The notes: generated by a model from the letters alone, not told the origin. Shown: positions 11,933 through 23,051, numbered from the stretch's first letter. The stretch is DNA of 64,000 bases from Cryoendolithus antarcticus (GCA_002077065.1 NAJO01000079.1:50556-114555); one strand, 5' to 3'. Made by a program: numbers and translations.

Positions 11933-14065
11933 CCAAAGTCTGATCCTCGTCGATACAGAGTCCGTTGATCACAGCTGTAGGCAGCTGATGATAGTGTAAA
12001 TCGTGGTTGTGTTGGTGCCGTCGATAGAAAGGCAGGAGTTGCAAGCTGCGCCTAGCGACTAGCCTAATATCGTGCAGCACTGATGCCTGACCTGCAGGCA
12101 GTCGAGATTATGGTCAGAACTGGAATTGTGTTGCTCGCACTCATCAGTTGCACGCGTACGAGAAGGATAGTCCAAAGCGCCCGTGCAGGAAGGAGAAAGC
12201 AGCAAGACACAACGCTCCGCAATGACAAGACTAGCACAAGGCTTAGCAAGAGAGATGGGCTGACGGCGTACTACCTGCGGGCGCCACTAGTCTATAAGGC
12301 ACTATGGCACACGACATGCGGTACCGCCAGCAAGTCGCGCAAATTGACCTGGCGGCTCTATGCATGTCTGCGGTGGAGAGGGCCTGAGGCCGGCGTGAGC
12401 TGAAACGAAAGCTGTCGGTTGCAGGCTCATCCTAGTCTGCCGAAGCGTTATATTACTGGCCGTCGTGAGTGTACTGGCCCTTTCATTGGGCAAGAGAAGG
12501 AAGCGCTCAGAGCAGTGGTTCGTCAGACTGTGTACTGACCAATGGCGCTGCACCCATGGGTACCGAGCGCCACGGAGGATCATCTGGCTGTACTGGCGCC
12601 CTGAGGCACAGCACGGCTCCGGTATTATGGTGGGCGGCTGCGGACAAGTTTCCTTAATTGCATTGCATTGTACGAGGTGAAATAGGAAGCGAGGCGTCGA
12701 TGCTGTGCAGTAGGCTCGACGTTACAACAGGCGGTCGGTAGCGGACACAGCCGTACGCGCCCGGCGTTAAGACGCCTCTTTGGTGTCTGACCACTCGCAA
12801 CGCACACCGGCAGCTCCTGGCGCTTCGCCGAACATCCAGCAAGGTCAACTCGTGTTTGGCATATCTCGATGGTAAGTGCTTGTCACCACCGCTTCCGTAT
12901 GAACCACCCCTACCTTACATATCACCGCCGAGTTGCGCCCGTCGACAGTTCAAGTCGATTTCTCTCGTGGTGAAGGTTTGCCTTGCTTCCGCCTAGACAT
13001 TTGGGTCCTGAAAGTGCTGGCTCGTTCACCCCTAAAGGATGGCACAGCGAACGCCGCGTTCGTATCGGCTTCTCCGGTGTCGCAGACGTTTGGCAAACAA
13101 ATATCACGCGAACGCTGGCATTTGACCTTGTCAGTGACAGCAGTGTATCTCGCAGGCCCGCGCCTACCAACGATGTTCATCTACTACATAGCCAGTCGGA
13201 GTCGACTGAGACCTTCCGAACCGGCATGAATGATCGCGTGCTTCGAGAATGTAACGGCACAGTGTGTATGCGCTGTTACATACAGTCCGTATGGGACCCC
13301 ATAAATCTAGACACGGCGCTGGTGCTGCAGCGGCACTCTCGGGCAGTCTTGCGAGATCGTGGGCGTGAAATGCGGCATGCACACTTTTGAGCAGCGATAC
13401 AAAGCCGCGGCGAGTCTTGCACAGGCTTGGGACTCCAAAGCCGTTATCATTGTACTCTGCTAGTAAGACTTCACTGTTCGCTTCGTTCATGGGCTTCTGG
13501 TCCAACAGCAGGTCGTGCGAAGGGTTCTGGCCCCCATATCACAGACTGTGGAGTACGAAGGGTATGCACTTCGCTCACAGCCGATAGTACGATCCGATCA
13601 TCCCATTGGCTTCCTGTCCGTCGGGCCGCACCTTCCTCGCCCCACACCCATCCTTCAGCGCTTACATCTCGCGCTCGAGTTGGCCAGCAGTAAAGTGATC
13701 GTCTCGCCGCCACACCAAGTGCGTGTCGCTTACATCCGCCAAGCTGTGCATCGCGTGCATGTGGGCGTGGGCGCTAATCCTTGACTGCGATTAATGGTCT
13801 TTGGGAGGGTCCATTAACCTTGACTGCCGAGTGTAAGCTTACTGTTTCGCAATCCTGTACTCTCTTTCTGTTCTGTCACCGATCTAAGCTACATAGCCAC
13901 AGAGACAACGAATACGGCGAGTGGTGATCAGCCGTTACCAGCAGACGTAGGAAGTAGGACATTAGCTGGCAGTCTTGCAGTGATCACTCTTCAAGGCGGA
14001 GATCGAGAGCGTTTCTAGCCGGACAGCATAGCTCCAGGCGCATTCACCTCCGCAAGCGCACGATT
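11933..14065. other. Gene-poor intergenic tract upstream of the BIM1-like gene
   Basis: About 2.1 kb. Short ORFs are scattered on both strands without any recognisable protein. The only structured element I see is the repeat-flanked inverted repeat at 13779-13827. Confidence 0.5.
13779..13827. repeat. Inverted repeat flanked by a direct repeat, upstream of BIM1-like gene
   Basis: TTAATGG at 13791-13797 and CCATTAA at 13811-13817 are exact inverted copies with a 13-base spacer. They lie between two exact copies of CCTTGACTGC (13779-13788 and 13818-13827). The block is about 240 bp before the start codon of the copper-binding protein gene, so it may be a regulatory site; this is inference from position only. 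Confidence 0.45.
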
Positions 14066-14906
14066 ATGTACAGACTCTCGGGCCTACTGGCCACCTTGGC
14101 CGCGATAGCAACAGTACAAGCACATACAGTGATCACATATCCCGGCTGGCGAGGAAACAACCTACATGCAAACGGCACATCACCTACGCAGACCGGCTCG
14201 ATAGGCATAGACTATGACCCTTCAACCGGCGATGCCAGCTTCCCGTACGGCATGCAGTGGATGTACCCTTGTGCGTTCCCTAATACCTTCCTACTCACAC
14301 TCACCCGACTAATCCACCGACAGGCGGCGGCGTACCCATAACCCAGAACCGCACGAAATGGCCGGTTCACGGCGGCGGCCTCGCAGTTCAGCCCGGCTGG
14401 TTTCAAGGCCACAGCCTAGCACTCTTCTACGTGAACATCGGCATCAACGAGCCCGGCATGAACGCCCCTCCCAACATGTCGCATCCGGTTGTGCCGCCCT
14501 TCCAAGTTGTAGGACCGAGAAATACAGAATACCCTGGCAGCTCATTTTGCATACCGCAGATTGGCATGCCAGCGAATCTGAGCTTGCAGATAGGGACGAA
14601 TATAACACTGCAGGTGATTGAGCTGGCGCAGCATGGAGCAGCGTTGTATAGTGTGAGTATACCGGCGAGAGATGTGGGCTGTGACATGGGCATGGCTGAC
14701 TGTTGCGATAGTGCGTGGACCTAACTCTCGCGGACCCGAGCGAAGTCGAGCCGATTACGCCACAGAATTGCATCAACTCAACGGATCTGAGCTTCAACCT
14801 GATGTACACCATGTCAGAGAAAGCAGCAACGGGCGCAGCGATGTCGCTACGTGCGGCGCCGGTTGCAGTGGTGTTGGGCCTGGTAGTAGCGGCGCTGCTG
14901 CTATGA
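14066..14906 (+). CDS. BIM1-like (X325 family) copper-binding GPI-anchored protein
   Basis: The family is related in fold to lytic polysaccharide monooxygenases but is known for copper binding and uptake at the fungal cell surface rather than sugar oxidation. Three exons join in frame: 14066-14270, 14324-14652 and 14712-14906 (242 residues), with introns of 53 and 59 nt (GTGCGT and GTGAGT donors). A signal peptide (MYRLSGLLATLAAIATVQA) is followed directly by His20, which becomes the N-terminal copper ligand (HTVITYPGWRGNNLH). Further family marks are GMQWMYPCGGVPITQNRTKW, WPVHGGGLAVQPGW, and ALYSCVDLTLAD across the second junction, with Cys residues expected to pair. Several N-glycosylation sequons occur (NGT, NRT, NMS, NLS, NIT). 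The last 20 residues (AAPVAVVLGLVVAALLL) are hydrophobic and follow a small-residue stretch, as for a GPI anchor. Confidence 0.9.
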
Positions 14907-15284
14907 GCCAGATGAGAGCACGTTCGCGAGATACAGGAAAGCTGAGATGATCTGTGCGGGCATTTGCGACGGAGTCTAGGACGGTATATGGGTGGCATGT
15001 GAATACGGCGTTTCGTGTCCTACGTGACAGACCCACGGGCATCACATGCATGCAAAGATATGCAGCTACGGCCGCGCAGTCGAAATACGCTCCCTAATTC
15101 GAAGGCGAAGTACAACTAAGTGCTTTGAACGAATTCACTATCTTATCGGTGTATCTGTACATTGTGAAGGAGCCGAGTCTGTTCCTGCCATGCAATTCAC
15201 AACTTGCAGTCGCCTTTTCTGGCATCCTGCTCGCCATACCCACAAACGCCTACCCCATCTCCTTCACGTCGCGGACACACAGGT
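14907..15284. other. Intergenic region between convergent genes
   Basis: About 380 bases between the stops of the BIM1-like gene and the ABC transporter gene; it should hold both 3' UTRs. Nothing else is visible. Confidence 0.5.
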
Positions 15285-17738
15285 CTACTGCGCCTTTCGT
15301 CCCTCCTCCGCCTTCCCAGCCACAACCTCCACAGCCTCAGGCTCACTGACATCCTCTTTCTCTAGTTCCTCAAGCCTGGCTTTCAACCTCTCCTCCTCAG
15401 TCAACTCGCCGCCACGGTCCTCATCCACACTCATCACCCCTGGCGCAGCTGTCGAAGGCTGTCCGCCATTGATCTGCCACTCCATCAACTTCGCGAATGC
15501 CCCGTCCTTCACCTCAGAAACCTCCTTGTAAGTCCCTGTCTGCGCTACCTTGCCATCAGAGCCGATGACGATAATACGGTCGCTTCGTTGGATGGTGCTG
15601 AGACGATGGGCTATGGAGATCGTGGTGTTGTTGCCTTCGAGGAGCTTGGCCAAGGCGGCGTTCACGAGCGTCTCGGACTCGGCGTCTAGGGCTGAGGTTG
15701 CTTCGTCGAGGATCAAGATGTCGGGATTCTTGAGTAAGGCTCGCGCGATAGCGATGCGCTGTTTCTGGCCGCCGGAGAGTTGCGTGCCGCGAGCACCGGC
15801 GAAGGTGTCCATGCCATCGGGCTGGAAAGAGTATTAGCAGACTTCGCTACGATGGAGAGGAGGTCGAGTACATACAAAGTCAGAGATGAACTGGCAGTTG
15901 GCTTTACGCGCTGCTGCGATGATCTCGTGGCGACTGGCTTCTGGTCGGCCATAGGCGATGTTGTCTGCTATCGAACCGCTGAAGAGCACAGGCTCTTGAC
16001 CCACGTAGCCGATCTTCCGCCGCAGCTGTTTGGCGTTCATCTTACTGATGTCTCTGCCGCCGATCTCGATAGTGCCGGAGTCCGTATCGTAGAAGCGTAG
16101 CAGCAAGCTGGCCACAGTACTCTTGCCCGCGCCAGAGGGCGCGACGATGGCAACATTGCTCCCCGCCGGTATCGAAAAGGACAGGTCCTTGAAAATCTGT
16201 ACTGCTGGTCGTGTAGGGTAGGCGAAGCTGACACCCTTGAAGTCGATGTTGCCGCGGGCTGCTTTCACCATCTCGCCCTTGGTTGGACTGATCGTTGGGT
16301 ATCGGTCCTGCAGCTCGAAAAGTCGACTCGCTGCACCGACGCCTTTCATAAGCTCGCTGTAGAATGCGCTCAGACCGAATAAGCTGCCTCCGGCATACGC
16401 AGTGTACATTAGGAAGCTTGTCAAGTCGCCTACTGAGAGTGCGCCGCTTCGTACCAGCCCACTGCCCACGTATAGAAGTGCCAGGAACGTCATGTTGCCC
16501 ATGAAGCCAGATGCCGAGAAGAACACAGCACTGATGTATGCCTCTTTCCGCCCAAGAAAGAAGATCTTGCGCGTCTGATTATTATAGCGGTGTACTTCTT
16601 GCAGTTCACCTGCAAACGCTTGACTTGTCCGCACATTTCCCAGACGTTCCTCGGCGATCTTCGTGAGAGTTCCAAGGTTCTTCTGAATGCGCCGCGACAG
16701 TGATCTGATCGCCCGCCCGTAGAAGAACGCACCGATTGCCACTGGCGGCGCGGCTATCGCCAAGATACCAGTGAGCTTGACAGACATGAAAGCCATCATT
16801 GACAGTCCAGCCACCGCGGAAACTAGTGATCGTAATCCATCGCTCAGATTCTGCGTAATGCTCTTGCCCACAATGATCGTATCGCTACCAAGTCTGCTGA
16901 TCAAGTCGCCCACGCGATTGGCGTCGAAGAACTCCGCGTTCTGGATGAAGGTCCTCCGGAATAGCTGACTCCGCAGCTTCGTGACTACCCGCTCGCCTAC
17001 AATACGAAGGATGATAATGCGACCATAGTTTGCCAGCGCACCAGTCGCCAGCACCGCGGCAAATGCAATGTAGAATGTGGACATAGGTAGACCTAGCAGT
17101 GTCGCGTTGTCTTCCGGCGATGCTGTGGCAACATCCAGTATTCGACCAATCGAAAAAGGCACACTCATCGTAACACCACTGCTGATGATGAGGAACAGGA
17201 ACGCCCAGCTCAGGGTCTTCAGCTCCGGTCTCGCGATCCGTAGCAATCTCCATATCTCCCCCGACGGTGCGCCTGACTTTCCATCGTCGCTCTCCTTGCT
17301 CAGCCGTGCACTAAGATTGAGCGTCGATGCTTGCGCAGCTTTCTCCGTTCGCTCGAAGTCCTGGTCGTCCTCATCCTGTTCTGCCGGGTCTTCCACGCGC
17401 TTCGCTTTCGTCACGGTCGCTACGGGCGCCGCCGGAGCCGCTACAACTTGTGCTTCTCGCCGTTGTGTCGATGTCTGGAGTCCTCGACTCTGTGAAACCC
17501 AAGCCTTGTTCCATCGTGATCGCGCGGTCTCCCTGGCGAATTCATGTGCTCGTGTCGATAGCACACGCGAGGATATTGGTGCACTTCCACTGTATCGGAC
17601 GCAAGATCCCCTCTGCACAGTAGTCTGTAGTATGCGAGATGCAGCATTCAATGGAGGCGTCCGTATTCTGTTGGTGAACAATGCTCCATTTCCTAAGCTC
17701 TCCCACGCCCTTCCCACTATCCGCCCCGGAACTGCCAT
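15285..17738 (-). CDS. MDL1: Mitochondrial half-size ABC exporter, Mdl1/ABCB10 type
   Basis: Half transporters of this type sit in the mitochondrial inner membrane and export peptides or other matrix products as homodimers. Exon 1 (15876-17738) and exon 2 (15285-15821) join across a 54-nt intron (GTATGT donor, TGCTAATACTCTTTCCAG end), giving 799 residues. The first 100 residues are Arg/Ser-rich as a targeting sequence. A six-helix membrane domain spans roughly residues 180-480 (for example [20 protein letters not shown] and [20 protein letters not shown]). The nucleotide-binding domain has Walker [10 protein letters not shown] (533-541), Q-loop [10 protein letters not shown], signature LSGGQKQR, Walker [13 protein letters not shown] and the H-loop IAHRLST. 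The first Walker A glycine is replaced by Ala. The C-terminus has an acidic extension of about 90 residues beyond the ATPase domain. Atm1-type function is less likely from the overall sequence. Confidence 0.93.
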
Positions 17739-18627
17739 TGCGATCTAGTTCTCGAATATCTCAGTTCACCGCTCGATTAAAAATGGTCGTGGCTATCGCT
17801 CTGGCCTAGCTCTTCGGGGACAAGCCATGGTGACACGCTATCAGTCAATAGGAATCCAGACTTTCAGAACAGCGAGCGTGGTGTGAGAGCTGATGGCGTA
17901 ATCGTGCGATATCCGAAGGATCTTGTTGCTCATCACCATTTCAGAACGCGAAAGGCTTCTATGCAACTGCTCTTCGCCGTGCATTCGTCCCGTCATCGAG
18001 CTCGGCTCGGAGTTTAGCCTCGCTTCCTCGGTGCGGCACGGACCTTGCTGAGCTTCTCGACTGCACTCCATAGCTTCATCAATATTGGCCCGATCAAGGA
18101 CTTGCTGCAGAAGTTTGCGATAAAGGATCGTCGTGAACAGTGTGGGTGATTATAGCCTGGGCAGGCACGATATCGCCTGCTACGAAAGCATTTGGCGAAA
18201 CAGCGCACTAAAGAGTCGCTTGTCCAAATTCCACCGCATGCCCTTGGTGTTTCTGACTCCAAGCACAGCCCACAAGCATTTGAGGCCTTCAGTCCATACC
18301 TCACTGCCCTACAATCTGCCATATGGGCGAATAGGCCATGTCCACCAACACCTCATCAGCCATTCGCTGAGGGGTCACGAACTGAGGGCACGATCACGGG
18401 CAGACGATCACACAGTTCGAGTATGAGCCTAGTGTGACAACCAAAGTCTGCAATGGCACACGATCAGTGTCCATCGAAGGGACAGCACATGACCACTCTG
18501 TGGCGTCCCATTAAGAAGGCAGTTGAGTAAAAGTATTGGGCATTACAAAGTTGGAGACTACTTTGTCTCGCCGCAACCGTTCCTGCTCCATACGCCACTG
18601 GGAGCACCTATTTTCCAAAGTCAACAA
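17739..18627. other. Intergenic region
   Basis: About 890 bases between the ABC transporter start and the clathrin light chain stop. Only short unrelated ORFs occur; no repeat or RNA feature is apparent. Confidence 0.5.
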
Positions 18628-19436
18628 TTACACACCCATCGCACCCGGTGCCTTCTCATCCTTCCGCAACCCCACAAGTACCTCCCTCATCTTCGCCTTG
18701 CCCGTTCCCGCCGCCCCACCTCCAGCACCCTTCCCACTCAGATCCACCAACTTCGCGATCCTCTCCCACGTCGTGCCACCACTCGTCGTATCCTCCCTTT
18801 TCGCCAAGAACTCCTCCGCCTCCTTCCTCGTCTGCGCAGTGCCTTTATCGCGCTTCGTGTTGTAGTTCTCGTACCACTCGTCGATGTTCTTCTGCGCTTC
18901 CTTGATAGTTTCCGACTTTTTAGAGGCGGAGATCTCATCGCGGTGGGCGATAGCGGAGTCGCGAGACTCCCTCCACTTACGTACGGGCTCGGATTCACCT
19001 CCCTCGTCGTCGTCGGTAAAGCCTCGTGACTGTGATTGAAATGGCAAGGCAGAGCCTGTGATTGTGCCGCTGGGGCCTACGGCGTCATTTGAGGTGTCCA
19101 TGGCGGGGAAGGAGGATTCGAAGTCGCCCATGTCGTCGCCGTTGCTGTTGCCGTTTTGGTGTGGAGGTGCGCTGCTGCCTCCGCCGCCTAGTAGATCGTC
19201 ATCGTCATCGTCGTCGTCTGAGCCGTCTTGGAGGGTTGCGTTGTTGTCTGCGGAAGTGCTGAATTGTTGGGCGTCGTCCCCCAGGAGGGCCCTTTCGCGG
19301 GAGAGGAAGTCAGATGTGGAGGTCTCTTGCGGCTCGGTCTGGCCTGTGGGATAGGATTAGTAGACTGCACGTGATCGCCAGGAAGTGAATGCGCACCAGC
19401 ATCGAAGTCATCTAGGGAGGGAAACCGGTCTGCCAT
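18628..19436 (-). CDS. CLC1: Clathrin light chain
   Basis: Clathrin light chain binds the heavy-chain hub and regulates assembly of coated vesicles. The model joins exon 1 (19397-19436, MADRFPSLDDFDAG) to exon 2 (18628-19343) across a 53-nt intron (GTGCGC donor, CTACTAATCCTATCCCACAG end), giving 251 residues. After the junction come TSTSDFLSRERALLGDDAQQ, a poly-Asp run (about eight Asp, from GTC/ATC codons on the + strand), and the conserved MGDFESSFPAMD segment. The second half is the heavy-chain-binding helix: EPVRKWRESRDSAIAHRDEI, ETIKEAQKNIDEWYENYN, then TTWERIAKLVDLSG and the fungal end MREVLVGLRKDEKAPGA. It is divergent from the CTD-binding protein gene with 337 bp between starts. Confidence 0.95.
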
Positions 19437-19773
19437 GGTTGTGTTCCTCTTGTCGCTCAGTTCAATAGAATCAGGGTCGCGCTTGACACTTGAGCTGGTT
19501 TTTCTATATGGAGATGAGTGAATACAAGCGAATTGCTGGCTGATCACGCAAATTGACTGGTGTCGTGTTTGTGAGTGTCGTTGTCCAATGCGTGTACCTG
19601 GAGGTCGGAAGTGAGACGGAGGCGTTCCGCGTTGTCCTTCACAGAAACACCGACCATCTCCTCCAATGCGCCGAACATCTTATCTCCACCCACGATTACA
19701 GCGCGTACATGTGTCGAAAGGGGCGTCCATATAGCTGTAGCCACTCGCCCACACCTCAGCGAGCACCGCCATC
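19437..19773. promoter_or_regulatory. Shared promoter region of divergent CLC1 and Rtt103-like gene
   Basis: A 337-bp gap separates two divergent start codons. Both genes are broadly expressed housekeeping types, so a bidirectional promoter is plausible. No specific motif is claimed. Confidence 0.5.
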
Positions 19774-21134
19774 ATGGCCTACTCCGACGACGCCGTTAAG
19801 GCCAAGCTTGCAGCCCTGAACGAGACTCAGGATAGCATAGTGACAGTCGCGCAATGGATCATGTTCCACCGGTGCGCCTAGTCGTTCGCTCTTGATTCGA
19901 GCTCGGTACTAATGGTTCTTCTAGCCGCCACGCCAACCGCACCGCCGCCCTCTGGCTCGCCCGCCTCACCGATAGTTCCACCACCAAACGCCTCAATCTC
20001 CTCTACCTCGCCAACGAAGTCGTGCAGCAATCGCGCGCCCGCTCGAAGAATGACTTTCTCCTAGCCTTTGAGCCTCTCATTGCTGATGCGACAGCTTTAG
20101 CCTACAAGAACGCTTCCGTAGACGTGCAGGCGAAGATCAAGCGCGTCGTGGAGGTTTGGCGGCAGCGGGGCATCTTCGAAAAGGGCATCCAAGAGGGCGT
20201 TGAAAGGAGAGTAGGGGAGATCGACAAGGCGAGGGGAAATAGAGGGAGTGGAGGGAAGTTGGGAGGAAGCTTGTTTGGCGGGGATGCAGGTGGAGGGGTG
20301 GTGTTGGCAGAGCTGGAAGGCGCGAGTAAAGCTCTAGGAGCGCTGAGCAAAGCTGAGGCTGCAGCGAGAGGGGTTGTGGGAACGGCAAACACGGAGTACG
20401 CGAAGATGATGGATCCCGAGACTGTGTTGCCGACTCCCCCTGTACACGCGGCGAGACTGGCGGCGCTGATGAAGAGCCTGGCAACCGCACAGGGAGCGGT
20501 CGAGGCCAGCATTGCCGCAAGGAAGTCATTGGTGGCATCACTACAGACATTGCTGGAGGCAAACACGAGCAAACTCACGGTCGAGGAGACGACGGCGGCA
20601 GATCTCTCAACCAGACGCCAAGGCATCGAAGACAAGAAGCGCGAGGTCGAGGATGGGATCATGCGCGGGATGTCGAATCCAACATCGCCCGTTCCTACGA
20701 CACCCACATCGGGCCTCCAACCTGCCACCAATGGCGCAGAGTCAGAAGCACCCGAGATGGAGTCCCTCACGCCTCCACCGCCCGAAGTCGAGACCTTCAC
20801 GCCACCACCCGCAGACGTAGAGCCAGAGCTCCAGTCTAACGGCCATGATAGCCTAATGGCAGACGTCAGTTCGGAGCCCGCGCCTGAGCTTCCGCCTTTG
20901 GTCGCCGCGCCTGCTACAATCGATCCGACGCCAACGCCTTCAGAAGCTGTCTCAGCTGCGCAAGACATCCTCGGTTCGCTGCAGATGCCGCAGAGTAGAG
21001 CTGTGGCTGCGGATGCGGAAGTTTCGAGCGATCCAAGGAAGCGAAGGAAGATGGCACACAAGGTGCCTGAAGAGGATGTGCTAGGAGGCATGGCGGGCGT
21101 GGACGAGGACGCTGTGAGTGCGATGCTAGGATGA
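19774..21134 (+). CDS. RTT103: CID-domain protein binding RNA polymerase II CTD, Rtt103-like
   Basis: Rtt103 binds Ser2-phosphorylated CTD and helps the Rat1 exonuclease in transcription termination. Exon 1 (19774-19871) and exon 2 (19925-21134) join across a 53-nt intron (GTGCGC donor, GGTACTAATGGTTCTTCTAG end); the protein has 435 residues. The CID domain fills about residues 1-135: MAYSDDAVKAKLAALNETQD, then SIVTVAQWIMFHRRHANRTA, LNLLYLANEVVQQSRARSKN and VVEVWRQRGIFEKGI. A coiled-coil stretch follows (about 150-280, including LTVEETTAADLSTRRQGIED), as in Rtt103. The rest is Pro/Glu/Thr-rich with a basic patch DPRKRRKMAHK near residue 410 that may be a nuclear signal. The region 20160-20300 is strongly G-rich on the coding strand. 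Confidence 0.9.
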
Positions 21135-21580
21135 GACACGACGAGTGAGAGACTGGCATGAACGCCGTTTCGCCAGTGCGATCTTCAGACTGTAAGGTCC
21201 TGTCTACAGGCAGTCTGGAGCGGGACAGCCGTCGGGGCAGATGTGTGGCTGGGGAACGCCTGTGTAACAATGTACTATGAACATTCTTGCTGAGTATCTC
21301 GGCGTGCTGTCGTCTCACGGGTATAGACTGATGCAGTTGAAAGAGGGTCGACGCCTTCGGAGACCCCTGTAACCCTCGTGAACGGGGTGATCGTCGGTTT
21401 CTAGCTCATCGTCGATCACGTGTTCACGCTGATCAGACGTGGAACGCCACGACGTCATCTCATCCCAGACGCGACCGTGGTGTTGATAAAGGCATTGAGA
21501 ACGCGTTGCATCGTTGCTTTCTAGTCGCACTGCCTTCTGTTAATCAAATCGTACAGAACAGCCAAGTGCGACCGTCGACA
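21135..21580. other. Intergenic region
   Basis: About 450 bases between two + strand genes, holding the 3' UTR of one and the promoter of the next. No feature stands out. Confidence 0.5.
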
Positions 21581-22694
21581 TGCCTGGAGCAAAGACAGTG
21601 AGTATGACGACCGGGTTGCGACTACACGGGACAGAGCTTAGTTCTCACCACGACAGGCTACCCGCGCGCCATTGGGCGAAGTGACAAATGTCGCCAATGG
21701 CAAAGAAACACCTGCTAAGAGGGGCAAAGCCACCGAGAAGGTCGACAAGATCGACCTGACCAAGACACCCGGTGTCTCCAAGACTAGGCCGACACCCGAC
21801 GCACCAACCTCCAATTGCTCCAAGAAGCGCTCTCGCCCAGACGATGCCGCCGAAAGTCAGGAAAGGCCGCGAAGATGGCAACCATAGACCTTGACGACGC
21901 GATGATTGACCAGAATGCCGATCAGGTTCGCAGGAAATTGCGTCGCATCACCGATAATAAGGAGATGACCGTCAAGGCACTCTGCGAAACTTTGCAAGTC
22001 AGCAGCACGAGCTACAGCAATTTCATGCGCCAGTCCGGTTCCACCAAAGGAACGCAGAGTGATGTTTTTATGAATGCGTGGGAGTGTCTGACGAAGAGGG
22101 CCACGGTGGGAGTTAAGCTGCCTGTGGCGAAGAAGGCGAAGAACGCTGAATCTGACTCGAGAACTGCCAAGGGCAAGGCAAATACTAGTATTTCCGAGGT
22201 CCATCTCGATGGCGAGGAGCGCGATGCTGTGCCCGTGTACATGACCTGCGACGCCGTCCGTCGACAAATCACAGTCCACCTACAAAAGACGGGGACGTCG
22301 CAGGCGCAGTTCTGCCGTGATTTGTCGGCGCAGTTGCACGCTGAGAGTGTTGCGGCGATCAAGCCGAATGCTCTGACGACTTTTCGCGGCAAGAAGGGCG
22401 CCAATGGAGGCGCTACGTCAAAGGTGTTCTACGCCGCTTACGTTCTCTTCGAGAAACAGCGCATGGCGGAGGGCAAGGCGAAGAGTAAGATGAGGCAGGA
22501 GCTGAAGGAGGTTTGGGGGGCGAAGGGGATGGACCGCGACCATGATGCATCGACGGGGTAAGTTGGGCACCCCTTCTTGTTCTTTCCTGTCATACAGTGA
22601 GGCTGACGAGTAGGCTAGATACTGGATGCATACTTCCGAGCGGATGGACATAGACAAGTACGGACGCGTGAATATCACTAGGATGGGGTTGTGA
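21581..22694 (+). CDS. DUF7726-type fungal protein with two domain copies (5' part of model uncertain)
   Basis: Function unknown; the two copies look like small helical, possibly DNA-binding, modules. The secure core is the frame 21875-22557: copy 1 (NADQVRRKLRRITDNKEMTV, then CETLQVSSTSYSNFMRQSGS) and copy 2 (YMTCDAVRRQITVHLQKTGT, then FCRDLSAQLH and FRGKKGANGGATSKVFYAAY). A probable 61-nt intron (22558-22618, GTAAGT donor, CTGAC branch) leads to a last exon 22619-22694 (YWMHTSERMDIDKYGRVNIT). At the 5' end, exon 1 (21581-21598, MPGAKT) and an acceptor before 21658 open a Lys-rich frame running to KKRSRPDDAAESQ, but that frame is offset from the core frame. Either a 47-nt intron, a base error or a start at 21875 (MATIDLDDAM) is needed. 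Confidence 0.7.
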
Positions 22695-22717
22695 TTTGTA
22701 CGCTCGCATACGTGTTG

Positions 22718-22915
22718 AGCCAGCAGATATACGAAACTGACTGTGGTGGCGGTATCTTCGTGACCTGTCCTGAGAGCGGTCAGCCGGTGATCGACAAGTA
22801 TGGTCGAGTTGAGATCTTGCAGGAGGGTACATACATTACCCCGGCGATTCGGAGGAAGATCTGGAATTATATACCAGAAGATGCGGAGGCATTTTGTAAG
22901 AAGTGGGCGCCGTGA
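22718..22915 (+). other. Possible alternative or additional 3' exon of the DUF7726 gene
   Basis: This open segment encodes QIYETDCGGGIFVTCPESGQ followed by VIDKYGRVEILQEGTYITPA and ends KKWAP at a TGA (22913-22915). Its IDKYGRV block repeats the IDKYGRV block of the preceding exon (22619-22694). It can be joined in frame by splicing a GTGAAT donor within the previous exon to a GAGCCAG acceptor. I cannot tell whether it is a fourth exon, an alternative last exon or a relic. Confidence 0.45.
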
Positions 22916-23051
22916 GGAGCGGGGATTTCGTGTGTTCTGTACTCGTAAATCATGGCTATGTCTGAGCGGTGATGTGAGAGTGAGCAATTTCATAAGGTAT
23001 CATTAGATCTGGTCATACAAAAGCTATCTACCCTTGTCTCGTCTCATCGAT
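22916..23051. other. Short intergenic region between convergent genes
   Basis: About 135 bases separating the DUF7726 locus from the stop of the catalase gene. It should contain 3' UTR sequence of both. No other feature seen. Confidence 0.4.

Noticed and set aside
20102..21139. 345-codon minus strand ORF antisense to the Rtt103-like gene
   Set aside because: The + strand frame encodes a clear CID domain and coiled coil; the antisense frame is Ser/Ala/Pro-rich and arises from the codon composition.
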